From Pisolithus tinctorius (Eukaryota > Basidiomycota > Agaricomycetes > Boletales > Pisolithaceae): DNA of 64,000 bases. This document shows positions 13,577 to 25,059 of this stretch, in pieces. Position 1 is the first letter of the stretch, and every line of letters begins with the position of its first letter. The position numbers were made by a program, and so were the translations under genes. Location: assembly GCA_024663395.1 (NCBI GenBank), contig JANFAH010000001.1, forward strand, positions 2,170,001 to 2,234,000. Direction: 5' to 3'. Under the pieces are notes generated by a model that ran no database searches, had not been told where the DNA came from, and saw nothing but the letters and a program-made list of their open reading frames with translations.

Positions 13577-13905
13577 CACTCATGCGCATGATATACATAC
13601 CGCATACAATAGATCACATCATAAATTGTGCCCCTCTCCCCCCCCCGATCAGACCCATACACAAGCAATAATATCATCAACAAATTCTTCAATTTCCAAC
13701 ATTCGCTTCTACTTGCATGCACTCCAGCCCATCTGCTGCTCCACTCATGCACGATATACGTAGCGCATACAATAGATTGCATCATAAATTGTGCCCCCTC
13801 TCCCCCCCCCCCCGATCAGACCCATACACAAGCAATAATATCGTCAACAAACTCTTCAATTTCCAACGTTTGCTTCTACTTGCACGTGCTCCAGCCCATC
13901 CGCCA
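13577..13905. repeat. Tandem direct repeat, two units of about 163 bp
   Basis: The string CGCATACAATAG recurs at 13601 and 13764 and CTTCAATTTCCAAC at about 13689 and 13853, a period near 163 bp. Each unit holds a poly-C run followed by GATCAG; the run is longer in the second unit. The repeat lies just upstream of the nucleotidyltransferase-like reading frame. Confidence 0.8.
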
Positions 13906-13989
13906 CCCCTATTATATGCCCAGACCCCACCTTCATTATAGGAAGTATGAGTTAAAAACCCAACAGCGTAATCCCTATACTACATCCAA

Positions 13990-14922
13990 ATGGCATCGTG
14001 CATCCCACAAACCACTGAATTCCCCCTCTTCGCCGACACCGACCTCCTGCAGCTCGTCCTCGAGCATTGAGACATGAGAGATCTTATGACATTCGCTGCC
14101 ACATCTACCACTAATGCTAAACGCATACAATGGTACTTAAAACACCACCTCGACATGATCTGCACACCATTCTTCCCCACCTCGAAACATCTCACTGACG
14201 TTCTCTCTGCATGTGATGCAGTAGTGTCTGGATCCGCTGCACTACGAATGGTCCTTCCCGCCAATGCCTATAATTGGCGGTCATTGGACCTCGACATATA
14301 CATCCCTCTCCATAGCCACACCTGCCTCTATCACCTTCTACACAAACATCATTACAACATCGTCCGCAATGGAAAACTCAACGTCCAAAACTACTCCCCT
14401 TCCACCATCTTCACAGTCACCACCTTCGGAAATGGCCAATCACTAATCGACATCGTCGTCTCCAAAACCACATCAGCCCTTTCTCCCATCTTCCAGTTTT
14501 ATTCCACCGCCGTCATGAACTTCTTCTCCACTGACTCCCTATATTGCACATATCCTAGCCTCACCTTGCGTCACCACATGATGATCAATACATCAAGCCT
14601 CCATCAACATACATTCTCGCCCAGTCACATCCAAGCCCTTCTAAAGTATAAATCTCGCGGCTTCCGATTAATATCCTGCGAAGAAACTGGCCACCCGGCC
14701 TTCGCCTGCTGAACCCAAGTCCGATCTTTAAACGATCGGGGCTGGTTATCTCTCGACTTCGCCACAGTTCCTCGCCGCCACGCAGACCCCTCAGCAACAT
14801 TCTACCATTTGGGAATCGTTGATGCCGTCTGGTCACTCGGGGGACAAGTCTGCGGCTCCACTTCTTTATGTGTACCCCCAATCCTCCACCTCATCGAAGA
14901 TTGCTCGTACGTCCTTCTCTAA
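13990..14922 (+). pseudogene. Nucleotidyltransferase-like protein, two TGA breaks
   Basis: A single frame of 311 codons starts at ATG 13990 and ends at TAA 14920-14922. It is interrupted only by TGA at 14068 and TGA at 14710. Both fit CGA-to-TGA (EH[R]DMRDLM and FAC[R]TQVRSLN). The segment VSGSAALRM followed about 20 residues later by LDLDIYIP resembles the nucleotidyltransferase fold: Gly-Ser at residues 81-82 and Asp at 100 and 102. The start (LFADTDLLQLVLEH) has an F-box-like look. Related proteins of unknown role are frequent in basidiomycetes, from general knowledge. It shares strand and damage pattern with the Helitron gene upstream. Catalysis is unproven. Confidence 0.6.
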
Positions 14923-16959
14923 GCATCAAAACAAGTACTCATAACCAACAGGTATGTCATCTACCATCCCACATAATCAACATAAATGCATGCCTCATTG
15001 CCTTTCCCACTCGAAATCGCGGCCCCACAGTCCAAATCACTTACATAGACACAAAGACACAAAATCACTTATAGACAGACGCGCATAGAATGACTTGTAG
15101 AATCACTTGTAAGTCCGGAGATGATACGACACGCACACACGCTAGTTACGCATGTAAAACTAAATAAATACATCACGTGCTTTCTCCAAAAGCGTCCAGG
15201 AGCGCCCGGAGGGCTTTGGTATCTATTTCGGCTTGTAGCTGGACTTAGTGCGCCGCACGCATCCGCGTTATCGGATCACTAGCTGTCGAACGTTATGCAT
15301 TGTTCTAAACTCTCTTCTCCCATCCACATAATCATATCTCGTCATTCCAAATTTTTGGTTCTGGACCGGTTGAACGCCGAATGTGAGAGAATTTTATGAT
15401 AATCGTACATGACACCTGGATCACGTTGATGCACGTCAAGGTGAACTGCCATGACAAGGGTGAACTCGCTGGTTGTACACGCTATGGACGGGCGGTTGTC
15501 ATCGAGGGTTTTCACTTATCCCACAGCCCAACAGGCTTGCACAAATGTCAGAGTTTCCCTTCCTTTTTGACTGAGCAATTTCATAACTGGCTTTTCTCCT
15601 AGATTGAAAGACGCAATCCCTGAATTCGAGACACGTTTGCTCCTACCCTCAACGTGGTCATCAGCTGAGAAGCGTGTCACGTGTGTTAAGTATTGAGGTA
15701 GGTCTCACTCCCACAGATATCGGTGTCGAAGCGAAGATAGAAGGTGGATGCTAAGCCCGGCGACGTGCACTGCGAAACATGAGTTGTACCAGAATATTCT
15801 GCACAGAGTGCGCTCCTTGACGACGTCGAATACCTATTCGTATTACTGCGCTGACGATGTTCGTTGTTAGCCTCCCATTCATTGACCTCACAAGCAGACA
15901 TTTGTGTGACTACTTAGGCTTGGGACATCAAAGGTACCGGATTCCCTCATTCTCACTGTTTTGATTTTGGATCTCCCCCTTCGCACTCGTCTGAGCTGTT
16001 AGGCGGTCCGTGCTGTTCAAAGCCTGCTGCTCTAACCATCCCCCACTATTTATGAGCACTTCCTGGGTTATCTGCTGCCATCTTGGGAGTCTACTCTGAT
16101 ACTGAAGTGTTCGTGTGTAACGATCAAGTCAGGGGCCGCAACATCTTCATCTCATGCGGATCCCAGCAGTTTACTCGTCGAGACTGCACTGAAACGCGTA
16201 CAGCGCGGACGTCGATACATACCTCTAACTACTTACATAATTAAATCCGGAGTCAGCGAAGTACGATTTGGTTTGCACTTCGGATCCTGGTGGTCTAAGG
16301 GTATCGATACGTAGGGCTTCTATGCAGCACCTGGGAGAAGACGGTTCATTGCACGGGTGTTACATATCACCTTCTTTCTCCGTTTACCGGTCTTTACTAG
16401 TTGCTACCAATGGCACAACTTTATGATTCCTACAGAGTAGTCGTTACTTACATAAGTTAGCCAACTTCCGCGGCTTCCCCGCTCAATAACCGTTCACGGT
16501 CTTCTTCGCTCCGCAACTCTGCGTCGAACTTATCTCCATGCTCACATCATGCCTCTGTACGCGTTCGACCGCATGCCTAGATTCCGATGCCTGGTCACAT
16601 TCCAGGGAATCCCATGTGGCTTGCACTTCCCTGTTTTGCACTTCTTTGCTGTATTATCTTCTCGTACTTTGCGTTGTGTCCGTCCTTCTATCTTAATAGA
16701 GGACACATGTGTCGCTTGTTAGTTTTGAAGCTGAGGTGCATTGCAAACTTGCGTAGTAGCAAGTGCCAAGTTCTTCAAACTTGCATGGATTTCCGACCTC
16801 TGCATAAGCGACTATCTCCTGGTGGGGCGTTCAGGTGCGTATCTATTAGCACATTTCGGGTGCCCAAACGTGACTCACTCATGTTACACAGGAGTATCAA
16901 TCTGCAGGCTTCCTAGTGTTGTGTCACGTCCAGCGCCCATTTTCATTACGGGTATCAAA
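14923..16959. other. Gene-free stretch
   Basis: About 2 kb with only short random open frames. The 3' end of the Helitron could lie here; a CTAG followed by T occurs near 15140, but without a convincing hairpin. Confidence 0.4.
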
Positions 16960-16967
16960 TATAAAAG
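16960..16967 (+). promoter_or_regulatory. TATA box of the SF1 helicase gene
   Basis: TATAAAAG lies about 80 bp before the chosen ATG at 17049. A CT-repeat leader (about 17020-17048) sits between them, as is common just upstream of fungal start codons. Confidence 0.55.
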
Positions 16968-17048
16968 GCCTGTTTGCCGATTTCAGGGCCGCTGTTCCTT
17001 GCCTTCATCAAATCCCACCCTCTTCTCTCTCACTCTCTCACTCTCTCA

Positions 17049-20000
17049 ATGTCTCTCTCATCATCGACAGTCATACCCAAATTGTTCCGGGAATGCTCTC
17101 CCGAGATTATCTTCGAGATTTCATCAGAGGATTCTTTGAATGCAAGGCACCTTCGTCCATTCCTCGATACAGTGATGTCCGAAGGTGCCATTGGGATTTC
17201 AGCCTCGTATCGACGCCATTGCCAACTTGGCGCTATCGCTTTCTCCTCACCATCTAGAGCTCTGGTAGTACAACTCGCTAGCGGTGATCTGACTCTAGGC
17301 AGCAACTGTAGCAAGCGAAACAGAGTTATCCGAGGAAGGAACCTCCTCAAGAAACAAATTCTCTGCAACGCAAACTACCAGAAGTATGCATTTCAAATGG
17401 ATCGTATTGTGGTTGCCTTGTACTTGGACATGGCACTGCGAATCGATAGCGCAATAGATATGCTCTCTGTGTCGCCATTGGATGACAGGCGATCCCCCCA
17501 GGCGCTTATGAATGCAATGGGTGGCGAGTCCACTTTACACCAGTCGAACGTCAAAGCGTTATTTTTTAGTAACCAGTCACGCCCCGCGTCAAATTCAGAC
17601 CTTGTCCAGCAAGCCTGGGCAGCTTGTCAGGCAGCTATCCTTCCTCACATGGCCGTGCGCTTCCACGCGTTGAGAAGGATCAGAACAAATATCATACCGG
17701 ATGAAGTACGTGCTGGTGGCTAAAACTAATCTGTTTGCTCACACTGCCCGGCTTGTCTCTGGTTCAGCATATGTCAGCGCTTTCTAAGATTTGCCGTGAT
17801 GGAGAGCTTCTAGATTCCTTGAAGCCACTCTCTGTGAAGAACGACGTTATGCCAGACATCACGGTGAAGATGGGTAACCTTACGTTGACCTGTCGTCGCT
17901 ATCCGACTCGTATCAGACGCTCAACTCATCACCAGGTATGTTAATAACAGTGGATTGGAGTCGAGTGTACATGTCCATTTTCTCCGCATAGTCCATCCAA
18001 ATAGAAACACGGAAGGGGGTTAAAGTGCAGGGTCGTGCTATCCACGTCAGAGGACGGGAAGCTCAGATCGGAATTCGGGGTTCCTTTCGTGGCGACGAAG
18101 TAAAGTCGGTGAGGACAATCGGCAAGCCAGCTCTCACGTGTGCAGAGGTTTCTCGTGAACTCGTTATCCTCGCCACCTTGAAGGGGGAATCCACCTTATT
18201 GTCACATCCGTTTTTCAAAGCCGTATGGCTCCCAAACGATTCAATACGTTGGCCGAAATCCGGCGACACGAAGCCCAAGATACCGATTCATTGCCCAGGT
18301 CTCGGAATCAATATTTCTCAGGAAAGAGCCATCGAGAAAATCTTGTCTGCCTCAGATGCGGATCGATTGGTGCTGATTCAGGGACCCCCAGGAACCGGCA
18401 AGACGACTGTCATCACTGCCGCGGTTACGAGCATTCTTTCCTGCCCTGCTGCTAGTAGCCGGACCATTTGGATAGCTGCACAATCGAATGTCGCTGTGAA
18501 GAATGTCGCCGAGAAGTTTGACAAAATAAAATTCTATGATTTTAAGCTGTTGGTGTCGGTGGAATTCCATTTTGGCTGGTGCGTTCCTACTTGACTCGAT
18601 GATTCTGCCTCAATCAGATGTTACAGGCACGAGCACCTGTATGAGAGGCTTACACCGTGCGTCATTCGCTCCGACTCATTCGATAAGAGCGTAGTCGGCG
18701 CGTCTAGGCGGCTGTGTGGCGCCAGGGTCATTTTGTGCACGCTGAGCATGTTGTCGAATGACGATATCGCACCCTATGTTCACGTGAATCCGGTAGATAT
18801 TCTAATTTTTGATGAGGGCAGTCAAATAGAACTCGGAAATTACGTTCCCGTTCTCCATCGTTTCGGACGCACCCTAACGAAGATCGCCTTCATTGGAGAC
18901 GATAAGCAGTGTGAGTCATGCCCATGGCCCTTTGTTCGTTCCTTGAACGCGTTGCAGTGCCACCGTATGGCCAAGAGGACATCTCGACGCTGCAAAGCGT
19001 CTTCGAAGTCAGCCACCTTCACAAAGAAAAACTGTTCTTGGATACACAATGTGAGTTAATTTCTTCGGGCTCACATATGTCGACTGACCTCTCCAGACCG
19101 CATGCCGAGCGCCATCGGTGACTTCATATCACAAGCAGTCTACAATGGGAAGCTGAAAACCTGTCACGGGAACTCCGTCAGTCTACCGTGCCGCTTTGTC
19201 GATGTTGAAAGAGGGCGGGAAACAAAATCAGGAAAGAGTTGGACCGTGCGTTATTTTCTTGATTCCAATGAGTGTGTATTGACATCAAGGTAGAATTCTT
19301 CAGAGGCACGAGTTGTAGTGCAGATCGCCGGTGTATACCAGGCTAAGGGGCTTGACTTTCGTATCATCACACCATACGACGCCCAACGCGCTCTCATTGA
19401 ACACGAGCTGAAAACGGCGAAATTACGTCATGAAGACAAAGTATTCAACGTAGATTCATTTCAAGGTTTTCTCCCTCATCCTGGTTCTGCCTTCCAAGCT
19501 GAATCTATTTTCAGGCAACGAGGCAGAACACATCATCGTCTCTGTGGTCAAATCGGACAAACTTGGCTTTCTGACTGACCAGCGACGAACCAACGTTATG
19601 CTTACCCGCTGCAAGAAGACCATGGTTATATGCACGAGCAAAGCATTCGTTTGCGGCCCAGCAGCACCAACTCTTATCGGAAAGCTTGCAACCGCTCTTG
19701 GACCACAGGCGTGGGTACATGGGGACGTTCAACTCATCGTGCCGCCCCGGGATGTAGCACCGCATCGCCCCAACACTCAATTAACTGGCCACAGCCTCCC
19801 CGTGTCCGCAAACGTAGCAGATGAACGAACCCAAGGCGGTCATGTGCCTGTTAGTAGCTCTTCGATATCACCTCACAATCACTCATCATCATCGCGATCA
19901 CGCCGACAGAACACCTCTAAAGTCAATCCTACACCCCTGATCGTTGCAGGTAAACGAACCCAAGGCGGTCATGCACCCACTAGTAGTTCTTCGACATTAC

Positions 20001-20233
20001 CCCACAATCACTCATCACCATCGCGATCGCGCCGGCGGGCCACCTCTAATGCTCACCCCACACCTGTGAACGCTGCAGATAAACGAACCCAAGGCGGTCA
20101 CGCGCCCGCTAGTAGTTCTTCGGCATCACCTCTCAATCACTCATCACCATCGCGATCGCGCCAGCGGGGCACCTCTAAAGCCCACCCTACACCGAAGAAG
20201 AACCGTGTGTTAAAAACGCGCGGCGGGAAATAG
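17049..20233 (+). CDS. SF1 helicase, Upf1/NFX1-like, with C-terminal repeats
   Basis: Eight exons give about 938 residues: 17049-17705, 17768-17935, 17992-18578, 18627-18910, 18958-19050, 19097-19245, 19306-19465, 19515-20233. Motifs appear in the right order only after splicing: Walker A GPPGTGKT, motif Ia AAQSNVAVKN, motif II LIFDEGSQ, motif III GDDKQLPPYGQED, QYRMP, SFQGNEAEHI and TDQRRTNVMLTRCKK. These define an ATP-driven RNA/DNA helicase of the Upf1/Dna2-like group; the substrate is unknown. Motif II reads DEGS rather than the usual DEAS. The sixth intron is ambiguous: donor 19246 with acceptor 19305, or donor 19250 with acceptor 19303, both in frame. After the helicase comes a Ser/Arg-rich tail of three 43-residue repeats. 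A TATA box and CT-rich leader precede the start. The frame has no break. Confidence 0.85.
19826..20205 (+). repeat. In-frame tandem repeat, 3 x 129 bp
   Basis: The units begin at 19826, 19955 and 20084 with CGAACCCAAGGCGGTCA, exactly 129 bp (43 codons) apart; the third is slightly short. Each encodes RTQGGH, a Ser-rich stretch, then NHSS.SRSR and a Pro-Thr-Pro end. The regular period within a coding tail points to recent unequal exchange or slippage. Confidence 0.9.
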
Positions 20234-20253
20234 GGAATCGTTGGGGTCCCTAT
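20230..20253 (+). terminator. Hairpin at the stop codon of the helicase gene
   Basis: A 7-bp stem (20230-20236 with 20247-20253) and a 10-nt loop overlap the TAG stop; CTAG followed by T lies 5 nt after it. It could help 3' end formation, or be the hairpin-CTRR end of a Helitron, or be chance. Confidence 0.3.
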
Positions 20254-20813
20254 GTTAGCTAGTTACACGTGCGATATAACAATAGAAAACAAAATGTTAC
20301 TACTCCTGGACTACGATACTGGTTGTCGTGTCGGGTAGCATGGTTGGTTCCTATTCTCGATGATGTCTAGTTACTTGAAGTCTGCTGTCCGTTAACCTTC
20401 GACTATGCACTGCACGACGTCGATCTCTGAGCAGGTTGCGGTCTGAGATTGGCGGGCCGGAGTCGAGTACGCGTCAAAAAGCAAAGCTTGAGGATAAAAC
20501 GACTTGAATGTCTATAATGAACTTCCTATGCCGTCAACCATACTGTAATTTACACTTCAACCTCGTTGCCCATAGCAGAGCATAAAATCTCATGGCGAGC
20601 ACGCTCGGAAATCGCCTGACTGCGTGACACAACCATCAGGACGAGGCCACATATATGATATGCAAATAAAAATATTGTACATAGAATGATACAGCACAGG
20701 GTTATCCACGTCGCCTATAGATCGCATACCCGTAGTGTGGAGAGTTGGCTAGTATGGCCATCTGCAGAACAATCTTGACAAGCTTAAACGTTGGAACGTA
20801 TTAACATGCAGCA
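20234..20813. other. Intergenic between convergent genes
   Basis: Shared 3' flank of the plus-strand helicase and the minus-strand acyltransferase. No reading frame or repeat is recognised. Confidence 0.5.
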
Positions 20814-22290
20814 TCATGACTGCAAGGCTGTGAACCACGATGATATCGTAGACGCAAGGTCTATACCGAAAACCTTCTTAACGATCCTCTCCGTCACCGT
20901 CACACGGAAGAATTTTGTTATTCCAGGTTCCAGCGTGGGGTACGCAGCTTCAATCCCGTCCTTCAGGCCATCCATCCAGGGGTGCAAAGTCCAACACATC
21001 CATACCAACACCCATGCGTATCCGAGTATTTTGCTCCATCTTCCCATCTTCATGCCCGTGCGTTTCCCTATTCCTATGGCGGCATCCTCAATCAGCACAC
21101 CTATGGGTTGCAGAAGGAAAAATGGAAGAGAAAATCCGATTATGTTTGGGCTGAGTGTAAATCTTTTTCGTATCCGAATTTGGAGCACGACATCCCCGCA
21201 CACATGAATGAAGGCGGAACATAAGAAAGCATTGCAAAGCTTGTGATACGATGTTGCCCAAGAATCGCGCTGCTTTGGCTGTTGAGTCGAAGATCCCTTT
21301 GAAGGCGACCGATCTTCCCACGGTCGATCCTTCCGTGTGTTAGGGCCAAATATAGTGAGGGTCTACACGCTTTTCGGCTGAGAAAACAGGCGAGAACCAC
21401 GAAAACTAACTACTCACATATCTGAAATTTTGATGCCATGTCCTCCTGGCAAGTATCAAGATAAGTAATGGTGAGTGCACGTTCGCCGGGGTACTCGAGA
21501 TTCATACACACCCCCAGAATCTTCGAATAGTGTACGCATCTCCCCAGTGCCCAAATGGGGCCGGCCACAACTCCGGTTCGTGGATGTTAGCGACCACCGC
21601 GGAAATTGCTGCGGCAGACTGGATGCACGTCACGCCAAAGTAGAAGCGGAATGGCATCACGAGGGCGTTGAGGCAACACAGGAAGTACCCTTGAGAAGCG
21701 AGGGAAGCCATGGATGTGAAGGCAGGATTGCTACGAATGTACAAGAGTGCCGCTTCGAAGAGAAAGTAGTGTTTGAATATGCGGCGCAACCGCGAGGCAA
21801 TGAATGCTTTGCGAGTGCGATGGTGTGGCTCGACTACAGGTATGCTGTGGTTTGCCTGCCATGCACAATCAATGTTAAGCCTGGCTTTAACGTGGTGTAA
21901 GTTCACCTTGAAGGACCACCCGATCCCCCTTGGCGAGATACTCGCGACCCAGAAGTATCTCTGGATAAAAGGCAATTGGTACGCGGGAACCTTATCCGAT
22001 TCGTGACGATACTCCTCCAGGGGTCGGGTCAGTAGCAAAAAGCGGATGGCATCCAGCACGTTGACACCCATGGTACCACCGAGACAATAGTCAAAATATC
22101 CTACCCCAGTGTCAAGGGTAGTCATGTCTGCTGCGATGAGTGCGATGATGAGACCGCAAGCAATGATGCGCCATGAACTTGACTCGAAGTTTAGGGCGAC
22201 GAAGGCTGGTAAGAGAGACTGCGCGGCGACAAAGAGTACACCCATGGTCGGTGGTCGACTATCTGATACTATCTGCAGTACAAATAGCAT
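20814..22290 (-). pseudogene. Wax-synthase/MBOAT-type O-acyltransferase, probably damaged
   Basis: On the minus strand, exon 1 (22290-21512) encodes several membrane helices and the RGIGWSFK motif. Splicing 21511-21446 creates FWGRTWHQNFR, a hallmark of wax-synthase-like MBOAT enzymes, which acylate alcohols such as terpenoids at membranes. After a further intron (21417-21378) the frame meets TAG at 21365-21363. It then stays open to 20814 and includes FLCSAFIHVCGD with the likely catalytic histidine. Either an intron was missed or the gene is inactivated. A 51-nt candidate intron at 21906-21856 is in frame and stop-free, so it may be spliced or kept. No terpene synthase lies nearby. The family is fairly certain; the intactness is not. 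Confidence 0.65.
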
Positions 22291-22557
22291 TTACAGGATA
22301 ACATAAGAACCGCGGAAATGTTACGAGAACGAGTGAACTACGGAGTGCACCCGGTACCATATACAACGAATTAGATCCATCAGTAGACAGTTGGTGTGAG
22401 ATCAAACACAGGTTCGTACCCAGTCACACGCTACGGTATACATACAAAAGCCGAGAACACGGAGGGGGCCTGATCCACAGAACGCTCACAATTTTGTTTA
22501 TGGAGTTATTTGAGTAAGTTGGGAGGAAAATGTTACAGCCGGAGGTATACATGTGTA

Positions 22558-22693
22558 GTCTCGGAACCAGAGGAATTCAGAGATCCCCATTTGAGGCAAG
22601 TAATTGCGAAGGCCGAAGATTTTCAAGTTCCAAACATTCGGCCTTCTAGGGTCTAGCTAAATAAGAAAATTTTGCTGAATTTAGTTCCGAGAC
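22558..22693. mobile_element. Foldback element, MITE-like
   Basis: A 10-bp inverted repeat GTCTCGGAAC (22558-22567) / GTTCCGAGAC (22684-22693) bounds 136 bp. Imperfect pairing continues inward, with AATTCAG on both arms. Inside sits a perfect 10-bp stem (22608-22617 with 22637-22646). No clear target-site duplication is seen. Confidence 0.5.
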
Positions 22694-23567
22694 CTCGGAA
22701 TTGCGAGGATCGTTGTCTGACTGCATGTAACCATCTGCATCAATCTTGAACTCATCAACATGCGTGTAAGATACACGAACTTACCAGCATTATAGTGTTC
22801 CCGGATGCAGTCTGGTCCAGGTCTGGGACAACCTTTTGTCCTTGAAAATCGATGGTCAGAGGTCCAGTCCATCACTACTGGCCTCATTCCTTGATATTCC
22901 TTGATTTTCCATTGGCCTTGCTTTGGTTCACCTTTGTAACTACTTTATATAAACATTGTAAAGCTATGTAAAGCTATATCCATGAATAAGGCTGGACTTG
23001 ATGTCAGACATATGGGGCCGGTGGGCACAAACAGTCAAGGAAAAAACCACGACAGTGCGTTGGCCGTGCACAGTACGTCCCACGGCAACAGCCTATGCAG
23101 ATGGATTGGGGTGTGCGCCTCTTGGACGTGGCTGTCACCCAAGGGGGTGACGATGGCAGATATGCATATGACATTCTGCGCTGTGATTGTCTGGGTGATC
23201 AGGAATGTGTACTGACACCATCCGTATCAAATATCCCTCTGTCATTCAGTATGCATGACGTCCTTTACTTTCCATCCATCCTTACAGACATCATACACAG
23301 AGGGCGCCGATTTCACCATTGATTACTGGCCTGTAACTCACGACGACTCTCGGGACAAACTAAAATCCGTGGAGACTACACACGCTTGCAACACCCCCAG
23401 CTTACCTTTCATGACATCTACCTTTTGGCACTTCGAACAGTCAGCAACTGTATTTTCTTTCTCTGGTCTGGTATCAGACAATTTGTAAGTTGAACTAACA
23501 GAACTCCTACGGTTCAGTAGATTGGCTAAGTTGATAAGTATAGTGTGTCCACCGCACTTCTTGTTCA
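22694..23567. other. Intergenic, nothing recognised
   Basis: No supported reading frame. A stretch near 23424 (CTTCGAACAGTC) is repeated in diverged form near 23841. Confidence 0.4.
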
Positions 23568-23830
23568 GTGTGGCCGCGACAAAGCACTTGCTGTCACGTT
23601 CAGCTACATTCCACACACTTGAGAGCAAGGTAACTCCGTGAGTCTCACGTACTTTACTCGTTTCTGTGCTCACCAGCACGTATCTGTTCAGTTCGCATGG
23701 TACTCGTACGTTTTTAATCGCAAATTATCACAACTGCTGGTGTCCATCACAGGAACGTTTACAGTTAGTTTCTCTTCTCTTCTCGACCTAGTATCATCAA
23801 CAACCTCCCATAGCCTGTGCCTGCCACACC
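23568..23830 (+). pseudogene. Truncated copy of the peroxiredoxin gene
   Basis: Aligns with the 5' part of the intact peroxiredoxin gene at 26299. Shared strings include TTCAGCTACAT and GTGAGTCTCACGTAC, and later GTTTACAGTTAGTTTCTC. The copy keeps intron 1, a diverged microexon, part of intron 2 and intron 3, but has lost most of exon 3 and everything beyond the start of exon 4. Retained introns show a DNA-level duplication, not a retrocopy. The cysteine codon of the microexon is lost. Confidence 0.75.
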
Positions 23831-25059
23831 GACCACCTTCGAACAGTCGAACGCTGTATTTTTCTTCTCCGATCAACTATCAAAGTCAGTACCTGCTTAC
23901 ATTCTTTATCCATACGCTTCATTTAATACCCTCATTCGACTTGCTCTTTCACAACGGCTGCTCTCTCGCAAGCATCCCCATCTACCGTGACGGAGTTAGT
24001 CCCTACCTCGGAGACTGACCCTACCCGAAGAAAATACAAACCCACCCATCTCAGTGTGTTGGCTACTCCCACCTGACGAAGGGTCGTGCTATCAAACACA
24101 CTGTTTCTTTGTACCACACTGTCTGCAAACTCAGGTTCGTCCCGCTTAGATGGCGACGTCCGAGAATGCACAGAAGTATGTGTCCCTGTACTCTATTCCC
24201 GCTGTACCTACTGCCTATGGCTGCGCGACTCAACATCAGGGGGACAGGAAATGGTGGAATTACGGTCACGACCAGTCAGTGATAGGTTTAAACCATCTAT
24301 TCGCTTACTGATGAATGATAAAGACTCCCTGCAAACAATATGACAACTCTAGCATGATTTCCTGGTTCATTGAATTCGAGTCTCCCTTAGTCCGACTACG
24401 AAGATATGAAGGTTTCACTGCATGTTGTGCAGGGATGTCGCGGTGCGCCTGTACATTGTCGACTGTGTAATGGTCCGAGGAATCTCTTACAGTTTCTGTT
24501 ACTGATCTATAACAACTGCTAGCTGAACCGTACACAACCTGCAACTTAACAACAACTTAACAAGCTCGTTAAGTGCCTGTGGACGGACGGTTTCGACCAG
24601 AGATATAATTTCATTCCAGTGCAAGAAAAAGTTCGGGATGGTTCGCGCCAGTTGTTCAAAACAGTGCTGGCCTCGTTATCTACCCACTGACAATCAATGT
24701 TCCTAATAGTTCATCTGCAAAATAAATAAGCCACTTACTACATATAAGAAACCGTCCTCTGTGGTCAGAAATAAGGTGTAGGACAATCGTATGCCTTCAA
24801 AATCCAATACACAGTAGTTTCGCAGCCTGTTGTAAAGGTAAGAAAATCTTCTACCGAGTCCGTGTGCTTGTTAACTTGCGAACCTCAAAGCTGCACATGG
24901 AGTGATGGCTGACCTGACTCTTGTCGCTTTCTGAACCACCCAGCAAGAGGCTCGACTTTCCGGCTCCATTCGCGACGATCACGTATTAATGACAGTCGTT
25001 CAAGGCTTTCCCAGCTGTCTACTGGGTTCTGTAGCCCCAGGTCATCAGAAGGCAAAGAA
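23831..25059. other. Gene-free stretch with dispersed repeat
   Basis: Contains copy 2 of the dispersed repeat (24234-24314). No coding sequence is recognised. Confidence 0.45.
24234..24314. repeat. Dispersed repeat, copy 2 (partner at 116-195)
   Basis: Same orientation as copy 1, with about 72 of 80 positions alike. It lies just downstream of the peroxiredoxin fragment. Confidence 0.7.

Noticed and set aside
15130..15150. CTAG followed by T as a Helitron 3' end
   Set aside because: There is no hairpin in the expected place just upstream.
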